The notes: generated by a model from the letters alone, not told the origin. A DNA stretch of 64,000 bases from CAJQQY01 sp964564545 (GCA_964564545.1 CAZMBP010000054.1:1-64000), one strand, 5' to 3'; shown: positions 7,814-17,152, counted from the stretch's first letter. Program-made: numbers and translations.

Positions 7814-8143
7814 ATGGATTTAAACAAGAGTATAGATTTAAATAAATGCCCGTTAACAGCAGCATTACGAGTAGTAGGTGGAAAATGGAAGCCCATTATT
7901 ATTTTGAGCTTACGAAAAGCTCCAAAGCGATTTGGACAATTGGATTATCTCATTCCAAAAATTTCTCGAAAGGTATTGACGTCACACTTGGCAGAAATGG
8001 TAGAAGATAAATTGTTAACTCGTCAATCTTATGCCGAGACCCCGCCGAGAGTAGAATATAGCTTAACTGATAAAGCGAGAGAACTTGTACCTATTTTTAA
8101 AGCTATGCGAGATTGGGGCAGATATTTGGTAGAGGAGGAATAA
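7814..8143 (+). CDS. HxlR-family winged-helix transcriptional regulator
   Basis: About 109 residues, usual for the family. The core LRVVGGKWKPIIILSLR, then RFGQLDYLIPKISRKVLTSHL, then ETPPRVEYSLT gives the recognition helix and wing of HxlR (MarR-like) regulators. ATG at 7814 is preferred to the TTG six bases upstream. Cys12, just before the first helix (KCPLTAAL), sits where redox-sensing cysteines occur in relatives such as YodB and HypR, so a thiol-reactive signal (quinone, aldehyde, oxidant) is possible. It is divergent from the propeller-like operon and has twin operators in its leader. Confidence 0.9.
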   Translation: MDLNKSIDLNKCPLTAALRVVGGKWKPIIILSLRKAPKRFGQLDYLIPKISRKVLTSHLAEMVEDKLLTRQSYAETPPRVEYSLTDKARELVPIFKAMRDWGRYLVEEE

Positions 8144-8262
8144 CATAAAATGCTTTAGTCTTTTCCCAAAGTTATTTAAGATGATCTAACGTCATAATTT
8201 AAGTTGACGCTTTTCAACTCAAAATCAATAATATATATTTGGAAATTTATATTGAAGAAACA

Positions 8263-8299
8263 TTCAAAATTTCAATTTTCCAAAAACTAATTTTTTAAT
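8263..8299. repeat. 37-bp dispersed repeat, copy B
   Basis: Matches copy A at 3901-3937 in 34 of 37 bases, including 24 identical bases (8276-8299). It lies between the HxlR regulator and the alpha/beta hydrolase, so the two copies flank the module 3.96-8.14 kb. The rest of this 239-bp spacer holds only a small hairpin, AGTTGA/TCAACT, near 8202-8219. Confidence 0.5.
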
Positions 8300-8382
8300 T
8301 TTAAGCACCTGAAAAGTCTAAACATATATCAGGACAATCAGACATCTCATTCCAGAAAAACACAAACGAAAATCAATAAATT

Positions 8383-9234
8383 ATGTATCAAAGATTTCAA
8401 TTGTCAAAACCTATAAAAGGAAAAGAAGAATTTGTCAATATGCCCGATGATACTCGTATCCATACCATTACTTCGGGAAGTGGCAAAACTACAATTCTAC
8501 TGGCTCATGGTTATGGATTTAGTCACATTGAGTGGAATATTATTGTAGAAAGATTAAATCAATTAAATTATCGAACAATAGTATTTGACCAACGAGGACA
8601 TGGGAAATCAACTATTGGGCAAGAAGGAATTAGTTCCAGTTCAATGGCATCAGATTATAAAAATCTCATCGAATACTTCAATTTAGAAGATTGTATTTTA
8701 GTAGGACATTCTATGGGCGGATTTTTAACCATGAAATTTTTAGTTGATCATCAGGATATGCAGCACAAGAATATTAAGAGCTGTGTTCTTATGGCTACCT
8801 TTGCTGGAGAAGTGAACAAAAACAATTTTCAAAACCGTTTACAAATTCCATTGATTAAATCAGGAATATTGCAAAAGCTCATAAAATGGAATCCTGTAGG
8901 CTACCAATTTGGAAAATCTCTTTTAGGAGAAAAACCCGACCCTGAAGTAATACGTTGGATTTTGGAAGTTTTTTCACAACAAGACCATTCAAAACTTGTC
9001 CCAATTTTAAAAGCTTTTGCCGATGAAAACTATTATGATAGTTTAAAAAATATAACTGTTCCTTGTGCAGTTGTCATTGGTGAGAAGGATGCGACTACTC
9101 CCTCTTTTCATACTGACAACATAGTAAAAGAAATACCTAATACCACTCGAATAGATATAAAAGGTAAAGGACATTGTCTGAATGTAGAAGCACCAGAGGA
9201 GATTATTAATGCAATTAAATTAATGGATATATAA
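8383..9234 (+). CDS. Alpha/beta hydrolase
   Basis: A 283-residue cytoplasmic serine hydrolase. Seen: oxyanion-loop segment LLAHGYGFSHIEW (about 39-51), DQRGHGKS (69-76), nucleophile elbow GHSMGG with Ser110, acid in GEKDATTP, and histidine in GKGHCLNVEAP near the C-terminus. This is the full triad in the order of the alpha/beta hydrolase fold (RsbQ/esterase/epoxide-hydrolase-like groups). Substrate unknown. It is 85 bp upstream of an amidohydrolase, followed by TetR and a membrane oxygenase/desaturase fusion, which suggests one pathway acting on a hydrophobic ester, lactone or amide; this is inference. Confidence 0.85.
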   Translation: MYQRFQLSKPIKGKEEFVNMPDDTRIHTITSGSGKTTILLAHGYGFSHIEWNIIVERLNQLNYRTIVFDQRGHGKSTIGQEGISSSSMASDYKNLIEYFNLEDCILVGHSMGGFLTMKFLVDHQDMQHKNIKSCVLMATFAGEVNKNNFQNRLQIPLIKSGILQKLIKWNPVGYQFGKSLLGEKPDPEVIRWILEVFSQQDHSKLVPILKAFADENYYDSLKNITVPCAVVIGEKDATTPSFHTDNIVKEIPNTTRIDIKGKGHCLNVEAPEEIINAIKLMDI

Positions 9235-9319
9235 AACGGTACAGAACAAAACATTACTGCCTATGCCTTCCAAAGGGTCAACAAATAAAGCATGCAGACC
9301 GCTAACGAAAATTAAATAA

Positions 9320-10747
9320 ATGAAAATATTAAAACGTCTTTTAAAAATTGTACTCGCTCTTATTGTGGGGCTAGCATTAGCCTTTATTATTATACTTTGG
9401 GTTGATTCACAAAGAACTAGCTATTTAAATATCAATAAGAATGAATTAACCTCTACCTATTTAATTACTAATGTCAATGTAATTCCAATGAATCAAGACA
9501 CTATTTTAATAAATAAAATGGTGTACATAAAAGATGGTACAATTGAAAAGATTGCAGACTCCATTGAGGTCAATGGAATTCAAATTTTTGATGCAAAAGA
9601 CAAATATCTAACACCAGGTCTCATTGATATGCATGTCCATGTTTGGGATAGATATGAACTTGGTCTTTACCTATCTAATGGTATCACTACAGTTAGAAAT
9701 TTATGGGGCATGCCCATGCATTTAAGAATAAAAGAAGATGTAATCGAGAATAATATTTTTTCGCCAATCTTTTTTACAACGGGTCCAAAACTGACAGGAT
9801 ATGATTTTATTGGTGACGACAATTTAAATCTTAGTAATCCAAATGAAGCCAAAGAAAAAGTGATTTCATATAAGGAGAGAGGATATGATTTAATTAAAAC
9901 TTACTACGGGTTGGATAAAGAACTATTTGATGCTGTAATTGAACAATCAGCAATTTCGGAAATTGATATCGTTGCTCATCCTTCACAAAAAGTGCATTTT
10001 TCTTATCATTTAAACCCTCAAATCAAATCTATTGAACATGCTGAAGAAATTGTACAACAACCTTTGCAGTTTGATCTAGATACTGTTAAGTTACAAACAA
10101 TTATTGATTCAATATCTTTGGCAAATCACACAAGTTATTGTCCCACTATTGTAGGATTTAACAACATATACCAGATGATGATTAATGATTCTATTTTAGA
10201 CTCAGAAGCATTGAGATACATGAATCCACTCATCAAAAAATTAGATAGTAAAAACCAGTTTGAACGATGGTTTAATGCAAAACAAGAAGATACTGAAGTA
10301 GTAAATAGAATAAAGACACAACATGAATTTCACCTTACCATCGTTCAAAAATTGCATGAAGCTGGCGTAAATATTATTTGTGGTTCTGATGCGGGTATTG
10401 GAGTTACCCTTCCTGGATTTTCAATACATACAGAACTAGCCTTCTACAAAGAAGCAGGTCTTTCCAACTACGAAGTAATAAAAACTGCAACTGCTAATGC
10501 ATCTCAAACCCATGATATTATGAATTCAATGGGAACTATTGAAGAGGGTAAAATTGCTAACTTTTTAATTACGGAAAACAACCCGTTATTAGAGTTGTCC
10601 TCACTTAAAAATCCAACCTACGTTTTTATAAAAGGGCGAAAATTAAGTAGAGAGACGCTCGATTCTTTCAATGAAAAAGCCAAGAACAGAAAAAATTTAA
10701 TGGCATCTGCTCTTAGGGCTTTAGAAAATATACTAATTGAAAAATGA
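9320..10747 (+). CDS. Membrane-anchored amidohydrolase family protein
   Basis: A 475-residue metal-dependent hydrolase of the imidazolonepropionase-like/amidohydrolase superfamily. An N-terminal membrane anchor spans about residues 9-29. The metal-binding HxH is in LTPGLIDMHVHVWD, further ligands are expected in DIVAHPS and SIEHAEE, and the catalytic aspartate in CGSDAGIGVT; the C-terminal IEEGKIANFLI closes the composite beta-sandwich. Such enzymes cleave cyclic amides, dipeptides or esters; the anchored form points to the periplasmic face. It lies 18 bp before a TetR gene and is probably co-transcribed with it. Confidence 0.85.
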   Translation: MKILKRLLKIVLALIVGLALAFIIILWVDSQRTSYLNINKNELTSTYLITNVNVIPMNQDTILINKMVYIKDGTIEKIADSIEVNGIQIFDAKDKYLTPGLIDMHVHVWDRYELGLYLSNGITTVRNLWGMPMHLRIKEDVIENNIFSPIFFTTGPKLTGYDFIGDDNLNLSNPNEAKEKVISYKERGYDLIKTYYGLDKELFDAVIEQSAISEIDIVAHPSQKVHFSYHLNPQIKSIEHAEEIVQQPLQFDLDTVKLQTIIDSISLANHTSYCPTIVGFNNIYQMMINDSILDSEALRYMNPLIKKLDSKNQFERWFNAKQEDTEVVNRIKTQHEFHLTIVQKLHEAGVNIICGSDAGIGVTLPGFSIHTELAFYKEAGLSNYEVIKTATANASQTHDIMNSMGTIEEGKIANFLITENNPLLELSSLKNPTYVFIKGRKLSRETLDSFNEKAKNRKNLMASALRALENILIEK

Positions 10748-10765
10748 ATTACCACTAATACATTT

Positions 10766-11305
10766 ATGAACGAAAAAAGAAAAGAATGGATTGAAAAAAG
10801 CTATGCTTTAGTAGCTGAAAAAGGATATGAGAGCCTTAATATTAATTCAATTTCTCGATTGGTTGGGAAAAGCAAATCTTCTTTTTATCATCATTTCGGA
10901 GATTTGGAGTTGTTTAAAATGGAGCTATTGGAGTATCATGTAAATCAAGTGAATATTTTTTCAGCCAAGATAAGTGAATGCGAAAACATTTATCCAAGTT
11001 TGATACACGTATTTTTAGAACATCAACTGGATATTTTTTTTCATAAACAACTTCGAATCCATCGTAAGGAACCAATCTACAAAAAACATATTGAGAAAAT
11101 TTTTCAAACCTATGAAAATGCTGTTCTAGAGAAATGGAACAATCATTTTGGCTTGAATCATCAAAAATTATTCTCCAAAAAATTTAATCGATTTCTCTCC
11201 GAACACTTTTTTTTATCTATCACTCATGAAGATTATTCATTTGATTGGTTAAAAAATTATCTGGATAATATTTTTGATCTGATTCAACACATGAAAGCCA
11301 TTTAA
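10766..11305 (+). CDS. TetR/AcrR-family transcriptional regulator
   Basis: 179 residues with an N-terminal TetR helix-turn-helix: ALVAEKGYESLNINSISRLV followed by GKSKSSFYHHFGDLELF (about 11-46). The C-terminal ligand-binding part is helical and has no recognisable subclass. It lies between the amidohydrolase and the desaturase-reductase fusion. The spacer after it (11306-11392) contains ACCAACCGGTCTAAAAT with the palindromic core ACCGGT, a plausible but unproven operator in front of the fusion gene. Confidence 0.88.
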   Translation: MNEKRKEWIEKSYALVAEKGYESLNINSISRLVGKSKSSFYHHFGDLELFKMELLEYHVNQVNIFSAKISECENIYPSLIHVFLEHQLDIFFHKQLRIHRKEPIYKKHIEKIFQTYENAVLEKWNNHFGLNHQKLFSKKFNRFLSEHFFLSITHEDYSFDWLKNYLDNIFDLIQHMKAI

Positions 11306-11392
11306 CAATTTCTCATTGTACCAACCGGTCTAAAATATTCATTTACAAGTCCGTATTATTGTTTATGTATTCGTTAATATAAACAGTTAAAC

Positions 11393-13288
11393 ATGAGTAT
11401 GGTAACAAATAATCTTAAAGTAAGAGAGGTGATTAACCAAGTAGTAAATGACCCTCAATATAAATCAGTTTCTGCTGTACCACTTATTTCATCTCATCAA
11501 TTAGGACTACTTTTATTTACATTGCTACTAATTTTGGGTGGTTTTTACTTAGCATCGGTAGGCACTTCATTATGGATCATATATCCATTTATGATATTTG
11601 GCTTTTATTCTTCTTTTACCATATTACATGATGCCACTCATAGAGCTGTGTCCTCTAATAAAATGCTTAATGATTTTTTGGGTACTGTGGCTGGCAATTT
11701 TCTATTCCCATTCATTAGCACAACTTTTTATCGATATTTTCATTTGGCACATCATAGATATGTAGGAGATGACGATTTAGATCCAGATGAAGCAATGGTT
11801 ACTATACCTACTAAGTATTTTCCAATTGGATATTTAGCCCTTTTCGTTTATGAATATTTTATTTTCAAATGGCTTTTTACTAAAGTTTGGCATAGGACAC
11901 CCACAAAACTGAAGCTCATAATTTTAGTGTCACTTGCCTTAAACATAACTTTTAATGTAGGTATGTTATTGAGTCCTTATGGTCATGAATTTTTATTTTG
12001 GTTTTTAATCCCCAATAGGTTAGGTGCTGCTCTTACCACCTATTTGTTTGCACACCTACCCCACCCTGAAGGTTTACAATGGGATTCTTATCCTTTTCAA
12101 TCTACCTATAATCTTACAGGTAATAATTTTGTAGTGAGTGCTTTATGGGGACAAGCCAATCACTCTATGCATCATTTTTTACCACATGTACCTTGGTATA
12201 AATATCACAAAGTTTGGGATTTGGCAAATGGTATTTTTCGAAAGCAGAACATTCCAGAACGGAAAGTTTTTTCCCGACCAGATACTCAATTTAAGGATGA
12301 CATTTTGAAAAATGGAATTGTAGATCATGGAAAAAACACCTTAAATGCTAAGGTGACTTCAGTTGTGAATGTAGCTTCTGGTATTAAGAGTTTTGTTTTT
12401 GAGCCTCTCGATGAAGATGGATTCCCAGAGTTTACAGCGGGTTCCCATATCAATATTTATCTACCTAGTGGTAATGTGAGATCTTATTCTTTGGTCAATC
12501 CATCTTATGAGCAAAACAGATATCAAATTGCTGTAAAAATGGAACAGAACGGAAAAGGTGGCTCAAAAGAAATGCACGAAAAAATAACTGTAGGAAGTGA
12601 ACTAAAAATATCTGAACCAAAAAATAATTTTGTACTGTATGAAAATGTCCAAAGATATATACTTATTGCAGGTGGTATAGGTATTACTCCTTTACTATCT
12701 ATGGCTCACAAATTGGTGGAATTGGATAAACATTTTGAGTTTCACATCTGTGCAAGGGCAGAAGAATATATTCCTTTTCAGTTTGAACTTCAGAATTGGA
12801 CTTTTGCTCCAAATACAGAAATACATCTAGATAAAGAGGGAAAATCACCTATTAATTTGGCTAATATTTTAGGTAAGCCAGATGAGAACACATTAATATA
12901 TGTTTGTGGTCCAGGAGGATTTAACCAATGGGTTAAAGAATCAGGATTACAACAAGGTTGGAAAAAAGACCAAATAAAGGAAGAAGTATTTTCAATTAAT
13001 ACTTCCACTTCGACAGAATCAAAAAGATTTGAAGTGGTATTAAATAAAACTGGTAAATCAATTTCGGTTGATAAAGACCTTACCATTATTGATGCACTAC
13101 TCATGAATAATGTCAAAGTAGATTACTCTTGTCTTCAAGGTACTTGTGGCACTTGCATTACAAATGTAATCGAAGGGGAAATAGACCACAGAGATGCGGT
13201 TTTAAATGAAGAAGAGAAAATAGCATGTGATAAGATTTGTCTATGTGTTTCCAGAGCAAAGAATAATAAAATTGTTTTGGATTTGTAG
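11393..13288 (+). CDS. Membrane fatty-acid desaturase/hydroxylase fused to ferredoxin reductase
   Basis: A 631-residue self-sufficient fusion. Residues 1-300 form an integral-membrane di-iron enzyme with several membrane segments and three histidine boxes: H79-x3-H83, H117-x2-H120-H121, and H257-x2-H260-H261. Residues about 310-530 form an FAD/NAD(P)H oxidoreductase (RSYSLVN for flavin, GGIGITPLLSMA for nucleotide, YVCGPGGF), and 535-631 a plant-type 2Fe-2S ferredoxin with Cys580, Cys585, Cys588 and Cys618 (C-x4-C-x2-C-x29-C). Electron supply and oxidation of a lipid-like substrate are thus in one chain. Desaturation versus hydroxylation cannot be decided. The preceding TetR gene suggests inducible control. 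Confidence 0.88.
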   Translation: MSMVTNNLKVREVINQVVNDPQYKSVSAVPLISSHQLGLLLFTLLLILGGFYLASVGTSLWIIYPFMIFGFYSSFTILHDATHRAVSSNKMLNDFLGTVAGNFLFPFISTTFYRYFHLAHHRYVGDDDLDPDEAMVTIPTKYFPIGYLALFVYEYFIFKWLFTKVWHRTPTKLKLIILVSLALNITFNVGMLLSPYGHEFLFWFLIPNRLGAALTTYLFAHLPHPEGLQWDSYPFQSTYNLTGNNFVVSALWGQANHSMHHFLPHVPWYKYHKVWDLANGIFRKQNIPERKVFSRPDTQFKDDILKNGIVDHGKNTLNAKVTSVVNVASGIKSFVFEPLDEDGFPEFTAGSHINIYLPSGNVRSYSLVNPSYEQNRYQIAVKMEQNGKGGSKEMHEKITVGSELKISEPKNNFVLYENVQRYILIAGGIGITPLLSMAHKLVELDKHFEFHICARAEEYIPFQFELQNWTFAPNTEIHLDKEGKSPINLANILGKPDENTLIYVCGPGGFNQWVKESGLQQGWKKDQIKEEVFSINTSTSTESKRFEVVLNKTGKSISVDKDLTIIDALLMNNVKVDYSCLQGTCGTCITNVIEGEIDHRDAVLNEEEKIACDKICLCVSRAKNNKIVLDL

Positions 13289-13431
13289 ATGCAAGGAATT
13301 AGATATTAAATGGGAAGTTGTTTTAAAAAGACATTCAAAATACTAGAATTTAAAAAGGTGATGACGTTTATACAGCGCCATTGCCTTTTATACGAAGCGG
13401 TAGCCTCTATTAAAATAAAGAAAAGTCAATC

Positions 13432-13520
13432 ATAAAATTATTTAGAAAATTCTGACAAAACTTCTTACCGATAAAAAACTCTTAAAAACGGAAAAGATTA
13501 TCCTTTATCTTGACCTGTAA
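13432..13520 (+). pseudogene. DUF6090 N-terminal remnant
   Basis: The stretch encodes IKLFRKF, a stop, then after a frame change KLLTDKKLLKTEKIILYL, which follows the start of the DUF6090 protein at 1023 (MIKFFRKIRQKLLSEDKF). Bases before it (TATACGAAGCGGTAGCC at 13390-13406) resemble the right arm of attC-like site 2 in front of that intact gene. The body of the gene is missing. Confidence 0.5.
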
Positions 13521-13541
13521 TCGAAATCTCCAATACTATAA

Positions 13542-13691
13542 CTTAGTGGACGTGATCCAGGAGTTAGAACCCATATGTATTTTCACCCTGAGCCAGGAAT
13601 AGGAATCATTCTATTTCAGAATAATGATGAAGGAAGTACTATTAAATTAGTTGAAAAAATATATTCCTTGATGATAAAAAGTGAAAATTAA
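13542..13691 (+). pseudogene. Serine hydrolase (beta-lactamase family) C-terminal remnant
   Basis: An open stretch after the stop codon at 13539-13541 reads SGRDPGVRTHMYFHPEPGIG and then IILFQNN, ending at TAA 13689-13691. The pattern G-x-DPGVRT-x-M-x-F-x-P-x-x-GIG-x-I-x-[LVF]-x-N is typical of the C-terminal part of class-C beta-lactamase-like serine hydrolases of Bacteroidota. The catalytic SxxK and YxN parts are absent, so it is a fragment. Confidence 0.6.
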
Positions 13692-14010
13692 TAACCTAAA
13701 TAACAAATTGTATAAATTCATTGTGGCTAATCTCTGCTATAATATATCCTACCAATTAATATATGCAAAATGGCCATCCCCTCAGTTTCTCAACTTTGTC
13801 ATTTACACCAGCCGTCAGTCTTTGAAAAAAATCTCTTATTGATTTTTTTGTACAAAAAAAAATTCAATAACAATACAATTACAAATAAATACCTTTATCT
13901 TTTTTTATTAAAAAAATAAAACCTCTATAAAACTAAATTTTGTTTTCAAAATCGATTTTTAGTTTTATCGCTATCTGACCTTTTTCTTCACATCAAACAA
14001 AAAAAATAAA
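13692..14010. other. Gene-free A/T-rich spacer
   Basis: No gene, RNA gene or strong hairpin terminator is seen. It has several poly-T and poly-A runs and serves as the upstream region of the DUF5694 gene; TAAATTTTG near 13935 is one base off the -7 consensus spacing. Confidence 0.4.
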
Positions 14011-14895
14011 ATGAGAAAAACAATTCAAATATTAACTCCAATCATAATATTAATAGTTTTGGTTTCAAGTTTTAAGCAAGAATCAGGACAGAACAACGAT
14101 GAAGTCGGAACAGATGATTCTGGAAAGATTAAAGTCTATTTATTAGGTACCTTTCATTTTGCACAAACTGACTCAACTTATAATGTATTAGATGAGAAGC
14201 ATCAAAAAAGTATTGAGAATTTATGCGAAACTATAGCAAAACAAAAACCTGATAAGATATTTGTAGAAAGACAGCCCGAATATGAATTCCAGAATAAAAT
14301 AGATTCTCTCTATGAAAAATACATAAAGATGACTCGACCAATAAAAGCTAGAAATGAAATTTATCAAGTTGGGTTCAGAGCTGCCAAAAAATTGGGTCAT
14401 AAAAAAGTATTTCAATGTGATCATCCTGGTCAATATGGGCGGTTTAACAGGGCAACAATAGAATACGCCAATAAGAACAATCAAACTGATATATTGGAAG
14501 CCAAAAGAATAGGAACGGTAATGAGACACGACGATACAGTTAATGAAGACTCAATAATGAATAGCCTTACTCTTTTTCAATATATTCAATGGATAAACAG
14601 TCCACAGGTGATGAATACTTCTCACGCTTCCTACATTACTAATTATCCCCAGGTAGGTAGTAATGATTATTATAATTATGACGATGACTATACTTTAATC
14701 GGAGCAGAACTAATAGCTGATTGGTACAATAGAAATATAATGATTTATACTAAAATGATAAATCAAGTAGACTACAAAAACGATAAAGCGATATTCCTAT
14801 TAATGGGAGGAGACCATATTCCAATAATTAAAAATTTATTTGAAGCAAACCCATATTTTAAAGTTGAGGAAACATCTCAATGGCTGAAAAAATAA
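14011..14895 (+). CDS. DUF5694 (TraB/ChaN-like) secreted protein
   Basis: 294 residues with an N-terminal hydrophobic leader (residues 4-22). The mature part starts with VYLLGTFHFAQ and ends with FLLMGGDHIPIIKNLF, the two blocks that bracket the DUF5694 family; between them KPDKIFVERQPEYE recalls the glutamate-containing strand of TraB/TIKI/ChaN-like proteins. That superfamily includes metal-dependent peptidases and haem-binding proteins, so an enzymatic role is possible, but no activity is established. It stands alone between long spacers. Confidence 0.75.
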   Translation: MRKTIQILTPIIILIVLVSSFKQESGQNNDEVGTDDSGKIKVYLLGTFHFAQTDSTYNVLDEKHQKSIENLCETIAKQKPDKIFVERQPEYEFQNKIDSLYEKYIKMTRPIKARNEIYQVGFRAAKKLGHKKVFQCDHPGQYGRFNRATIEYANKNNQTDILEAKRIGTVMRHDDTVNEDSIMNSLTLFQYIQWINSPQVMNTSHASYITNYPQVGSNDYYNYDDDYTLIGAELIADWYNRNIMIYTKMINQVDYKNDKAIFLLMGGDHIPIIKNLFEANPYFKVEETSQWLKK

Positions 14896-15017
14896 TCCAG
14901 TTTTTGGCGAAACAGAATGAAAATCACCAAAATAAATATGCTCCAAATTATTGGATTCGATTATCTTTACCTCATTCAAAACGACAAGTAATATTAATTA
15001 CAACCATATAATAAATC

Positions 15018-16328
15018 ATGAAAATCTCATATAAAAATCGATGGCTAGTAATTGTAGGAGGAATGATAATTCAATTATGTTTAGGTATTATTTATGCCTG
15101 GTCAGTATTTACAGTTCCATTGAGTAAAGCCATCGAAGATGGTGGCAAGGGTTTTACAGCATCACAATCCGCGTGGATATTTTCAATAGGAATCTTTGTA
15201 TTTTCAATATTCATGATTATCTCCGGAAGATTAATGACAAAAGGAATTTCTACCAAGAAACTTACCGCAATCGGTGGCTTATTATTAGGTCTTGGATATG
15301 TAGTAGCAGGATATTCTGGAGGAAGTTTTTTAAGTCTTTTACTTAGCATAGGAATCATTGGTGGAGCCGGTATTGGTTTAGCCTATGCTGTACCATTAAA
15401 AATAGGAATCAGTTGGTATCCAGATAAAGTAGGATTAGTTTCAGGATTAGCAGTCGCAGGATTTGGATTTGGAGCAACGTTTTGGATCAAAGCGGCTGGA
15501 TCTTGGTTTGGCGGAGGACTCCTAAATAATTTATCAATTTTTAATTTACCTGGATTAGAAAGCACCTTTGTGCTTTATGGTGGTATTTTAATACTAGGTG
15601 TCGTTTCAGGTGCAATAGTTATGACACCACCACCGGACGACTACATTCCCGATGGATGGAATCCAAAAACAGATGCTCTAGATCCTAACTTTGAATCGAT
15701 TGACCTTCACAGTTCTGAGATGCTACATACTCCGCAATTCAGATTATTGTTCGCCATGTTTTTACTTTCTGCCTTTGCTGGACTAATGGTAATTTATTGT
15801 ATTAAATTATTCGGCATAGATGCTCTTTCCACACAAAATGCAGCAGAAGCATCAGTTACTGCTGGAACTGCAATGGCTGTTTATGCAATCATGAATGGTT
15901 TAGGAAGAATACTATATGGAAAATTTTCAGATATGCTAGGAAGGAAAAAGACACTTCGGATAATGATGTTTTCACAAGCCATTTTAATGGCTAGCTTTTT
16001 TTGGCTAGGACAATCTTCTCTCGGTTTAATATTAGGAGCTGGAGTTATTGGATTAAACTTCGGAGGAAACTTTGCATTATTTCCAGCAGCAACTGCTGTA
16101 TATTTTGGTAAGAAAAATGTCGGTGAAAATTACGGTTGGGTCTTTCTTGCCTATGGACTTGCCGGAATATTTGGCCCTCTTTTAGCTGGATTCATCAAGG
16201 ATTCATCTGGAGGAGCAACAGACATTGATTTTTGGCTTATTCCATTTTTATCAGCCGCAGCCGCTTGTTTTATAGCGATGATATTAACGTTCTTTCTTAA
16301 GATTCCAAGTCAACAAAATGGAAGTTAA
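15018..16328 (+). CDS. MFS transporter, oxalate/formate antiporter (OFA) family
   Basis: 436 residues with about 12 membrane segments. The start RWLVIVGGMIIQLCLGIIYAW, the segment SGRLMTKGISTKK between helices, the PPPDDYIPDGW loop in the middle and GKFSDMLGRKKTL in the second half are typical of the OFA family of the major facilitator superfamily. Members exchange small carboxylates; the actual substrate cannot be read from sequence and no oxalate or formate catabolic gene is next to it. Confidence 0.88.
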   Translation: MKISYKNRWLVIVGGMIIQLCLGIIYAWSVFTVPLSKAIEDGGKGFTASQSAWIFSIGIFVFSIFMIISGRLMTKGISTKKLTAIGGLLLGLGYVVAGYSGGSFLSLLLSIGIIGGAGIGLAYAVPLKIGISWYPDKVGLVSGLAVAGFGFGATFWIKAAGSWFGGGLLNNLSIFNLPGLESTFVLYGGILILGVVSGAIVMTPPPDDYIPDGWNPKTDALDPNFESIDLHSSEMLHTPQFRLLFAMFLLSAFAGLMVIYCIKLFGIDALSTQNAAEASVTAGTAMAVYAIMNGLGRILYGKFSDMLGRKKTLRIMMFSQAILMASFFWLGQSSLGLILGAGVIGLNFGGNFALFPAATAVYFGKKNVGENYGWVFLAYGLAGIFGPLLAGFIKDSSGGATDIDFWLIPFLSAAAACFIAMILTFFLKIPSQQNGS

Positions 16329-16366
16329 GAATAGTTAGGAAAGAGCCTTTCCATCACAAATACACG

Positions 16367-17146
16367 ATGAAAATTATTGAAACAAAATCGCTTGGATCAT
16401 TAAGAAATGAATACTTGAATTCATTGATTGAATTTCAGGAGTTATACATTGAATTAATGATTCCTGATTCAAATAAATACTTACTTGAGAATGAGAATGA
16501 AGTTATGGGTTATTCCATTGTAACCCTTGAAGGTATTTTGATTGAACTATTTATAAAAACTAAATACATCAACAAATGTTCGGCCTTCCTTTCTCAAATA
16601 ATTAGTGAATTGCAAGTGAAGAGTATATTATGCAAGTCATTTGATTTTTTACTTTTGAATGGTTGTTTGCTTAATGGATATGAATATTCATTAGAGGGAG
16701 TATTGTATAGAGATTTTTATGACCATGAAATTAAAACTTCTAATGAATTGGAGATGAAACAAGTGGATGAAACCGCAATGGGATTGATCATGAAACATGA
16801 AGATTGTTTTAATGAAATGTTTGAAACAGAAGATTACTTAAGACGCTTCATTAAAGAAGATGCAGTCTTTTTATTTTTTAAGGATAACGAAGTTATGGGT
16901 TGTGGAACTATAATTAAAACACATTCTGATTGGAATTTTTGTGATCTTGGCGTTTGGGTAAATTCAAATTTTAGAAGTCAAGGGATTGGAACACAAATAA
17001 TTACTAGACTTAGAAAATTTGCGATTGACCAAGGTTTAAAACCATCTTGTGGATGTGCAATAGAAAACATAGCATCACAAAAAACAATAGAGAAAAGTGG
17101 TTTCAGAAGTAGGCATAAATTAATTGAATTTAAGGTGAAAAAATAA
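16367..17146 (+). CDS. GNAT-family N-acetyltransferase
   Basis: 259 residues. The C-terminal 120 residues are a GNAT domain: GCGTIIK and DLGVWVNSNF lead into the acetyl-CoA loop RSQGIGT, followed by CAIENIASQKTIEKSGF, the usual motif B. The N-terminal 130 residues are a degenerate second domain of the same kind or an accessory domain. It is a cytoplasmic acyltransferase of unknown acceptor, 38 bp after the MFS gene and 6 bp before a lipoprotein gene, so the three may be one transcript. Confidence 0.8.
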   Translation: MKIIETKSLGSLRNEYLNSLIEFQELYIELMIPDSNKYLLENENEVMGYSIVTLEGILIELFIKTKYINKCSAFLSQIISELQVKSILCKSFDFLLLNGCLLNGYEYSLEGVLYRDFYDHEIKTSNELEMKQVDETAMGLIMKHEDCFNEMFETEDYLRRFIKEDAVFLFFKDNEVMGCGTIIKTHSDWNFCDLGVWVNSNFRSQGIGTQIITRLRKFAIDQGLKPSCGCAIENIASQKTIEKSGFRSRHKLIEFKVKK

Positions 17147-17152
17147 AAACCA

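Noticed and set aside
9240..9310. Possible further attC-like site after the alpha/beta hydrolase (CATGCAGACCGCTAACG)
   Set aside because: It contains a GCTAAC word and a GACCG word like sites 1-2, but no matching inverse arm was found, and the order of boxes is wrong.
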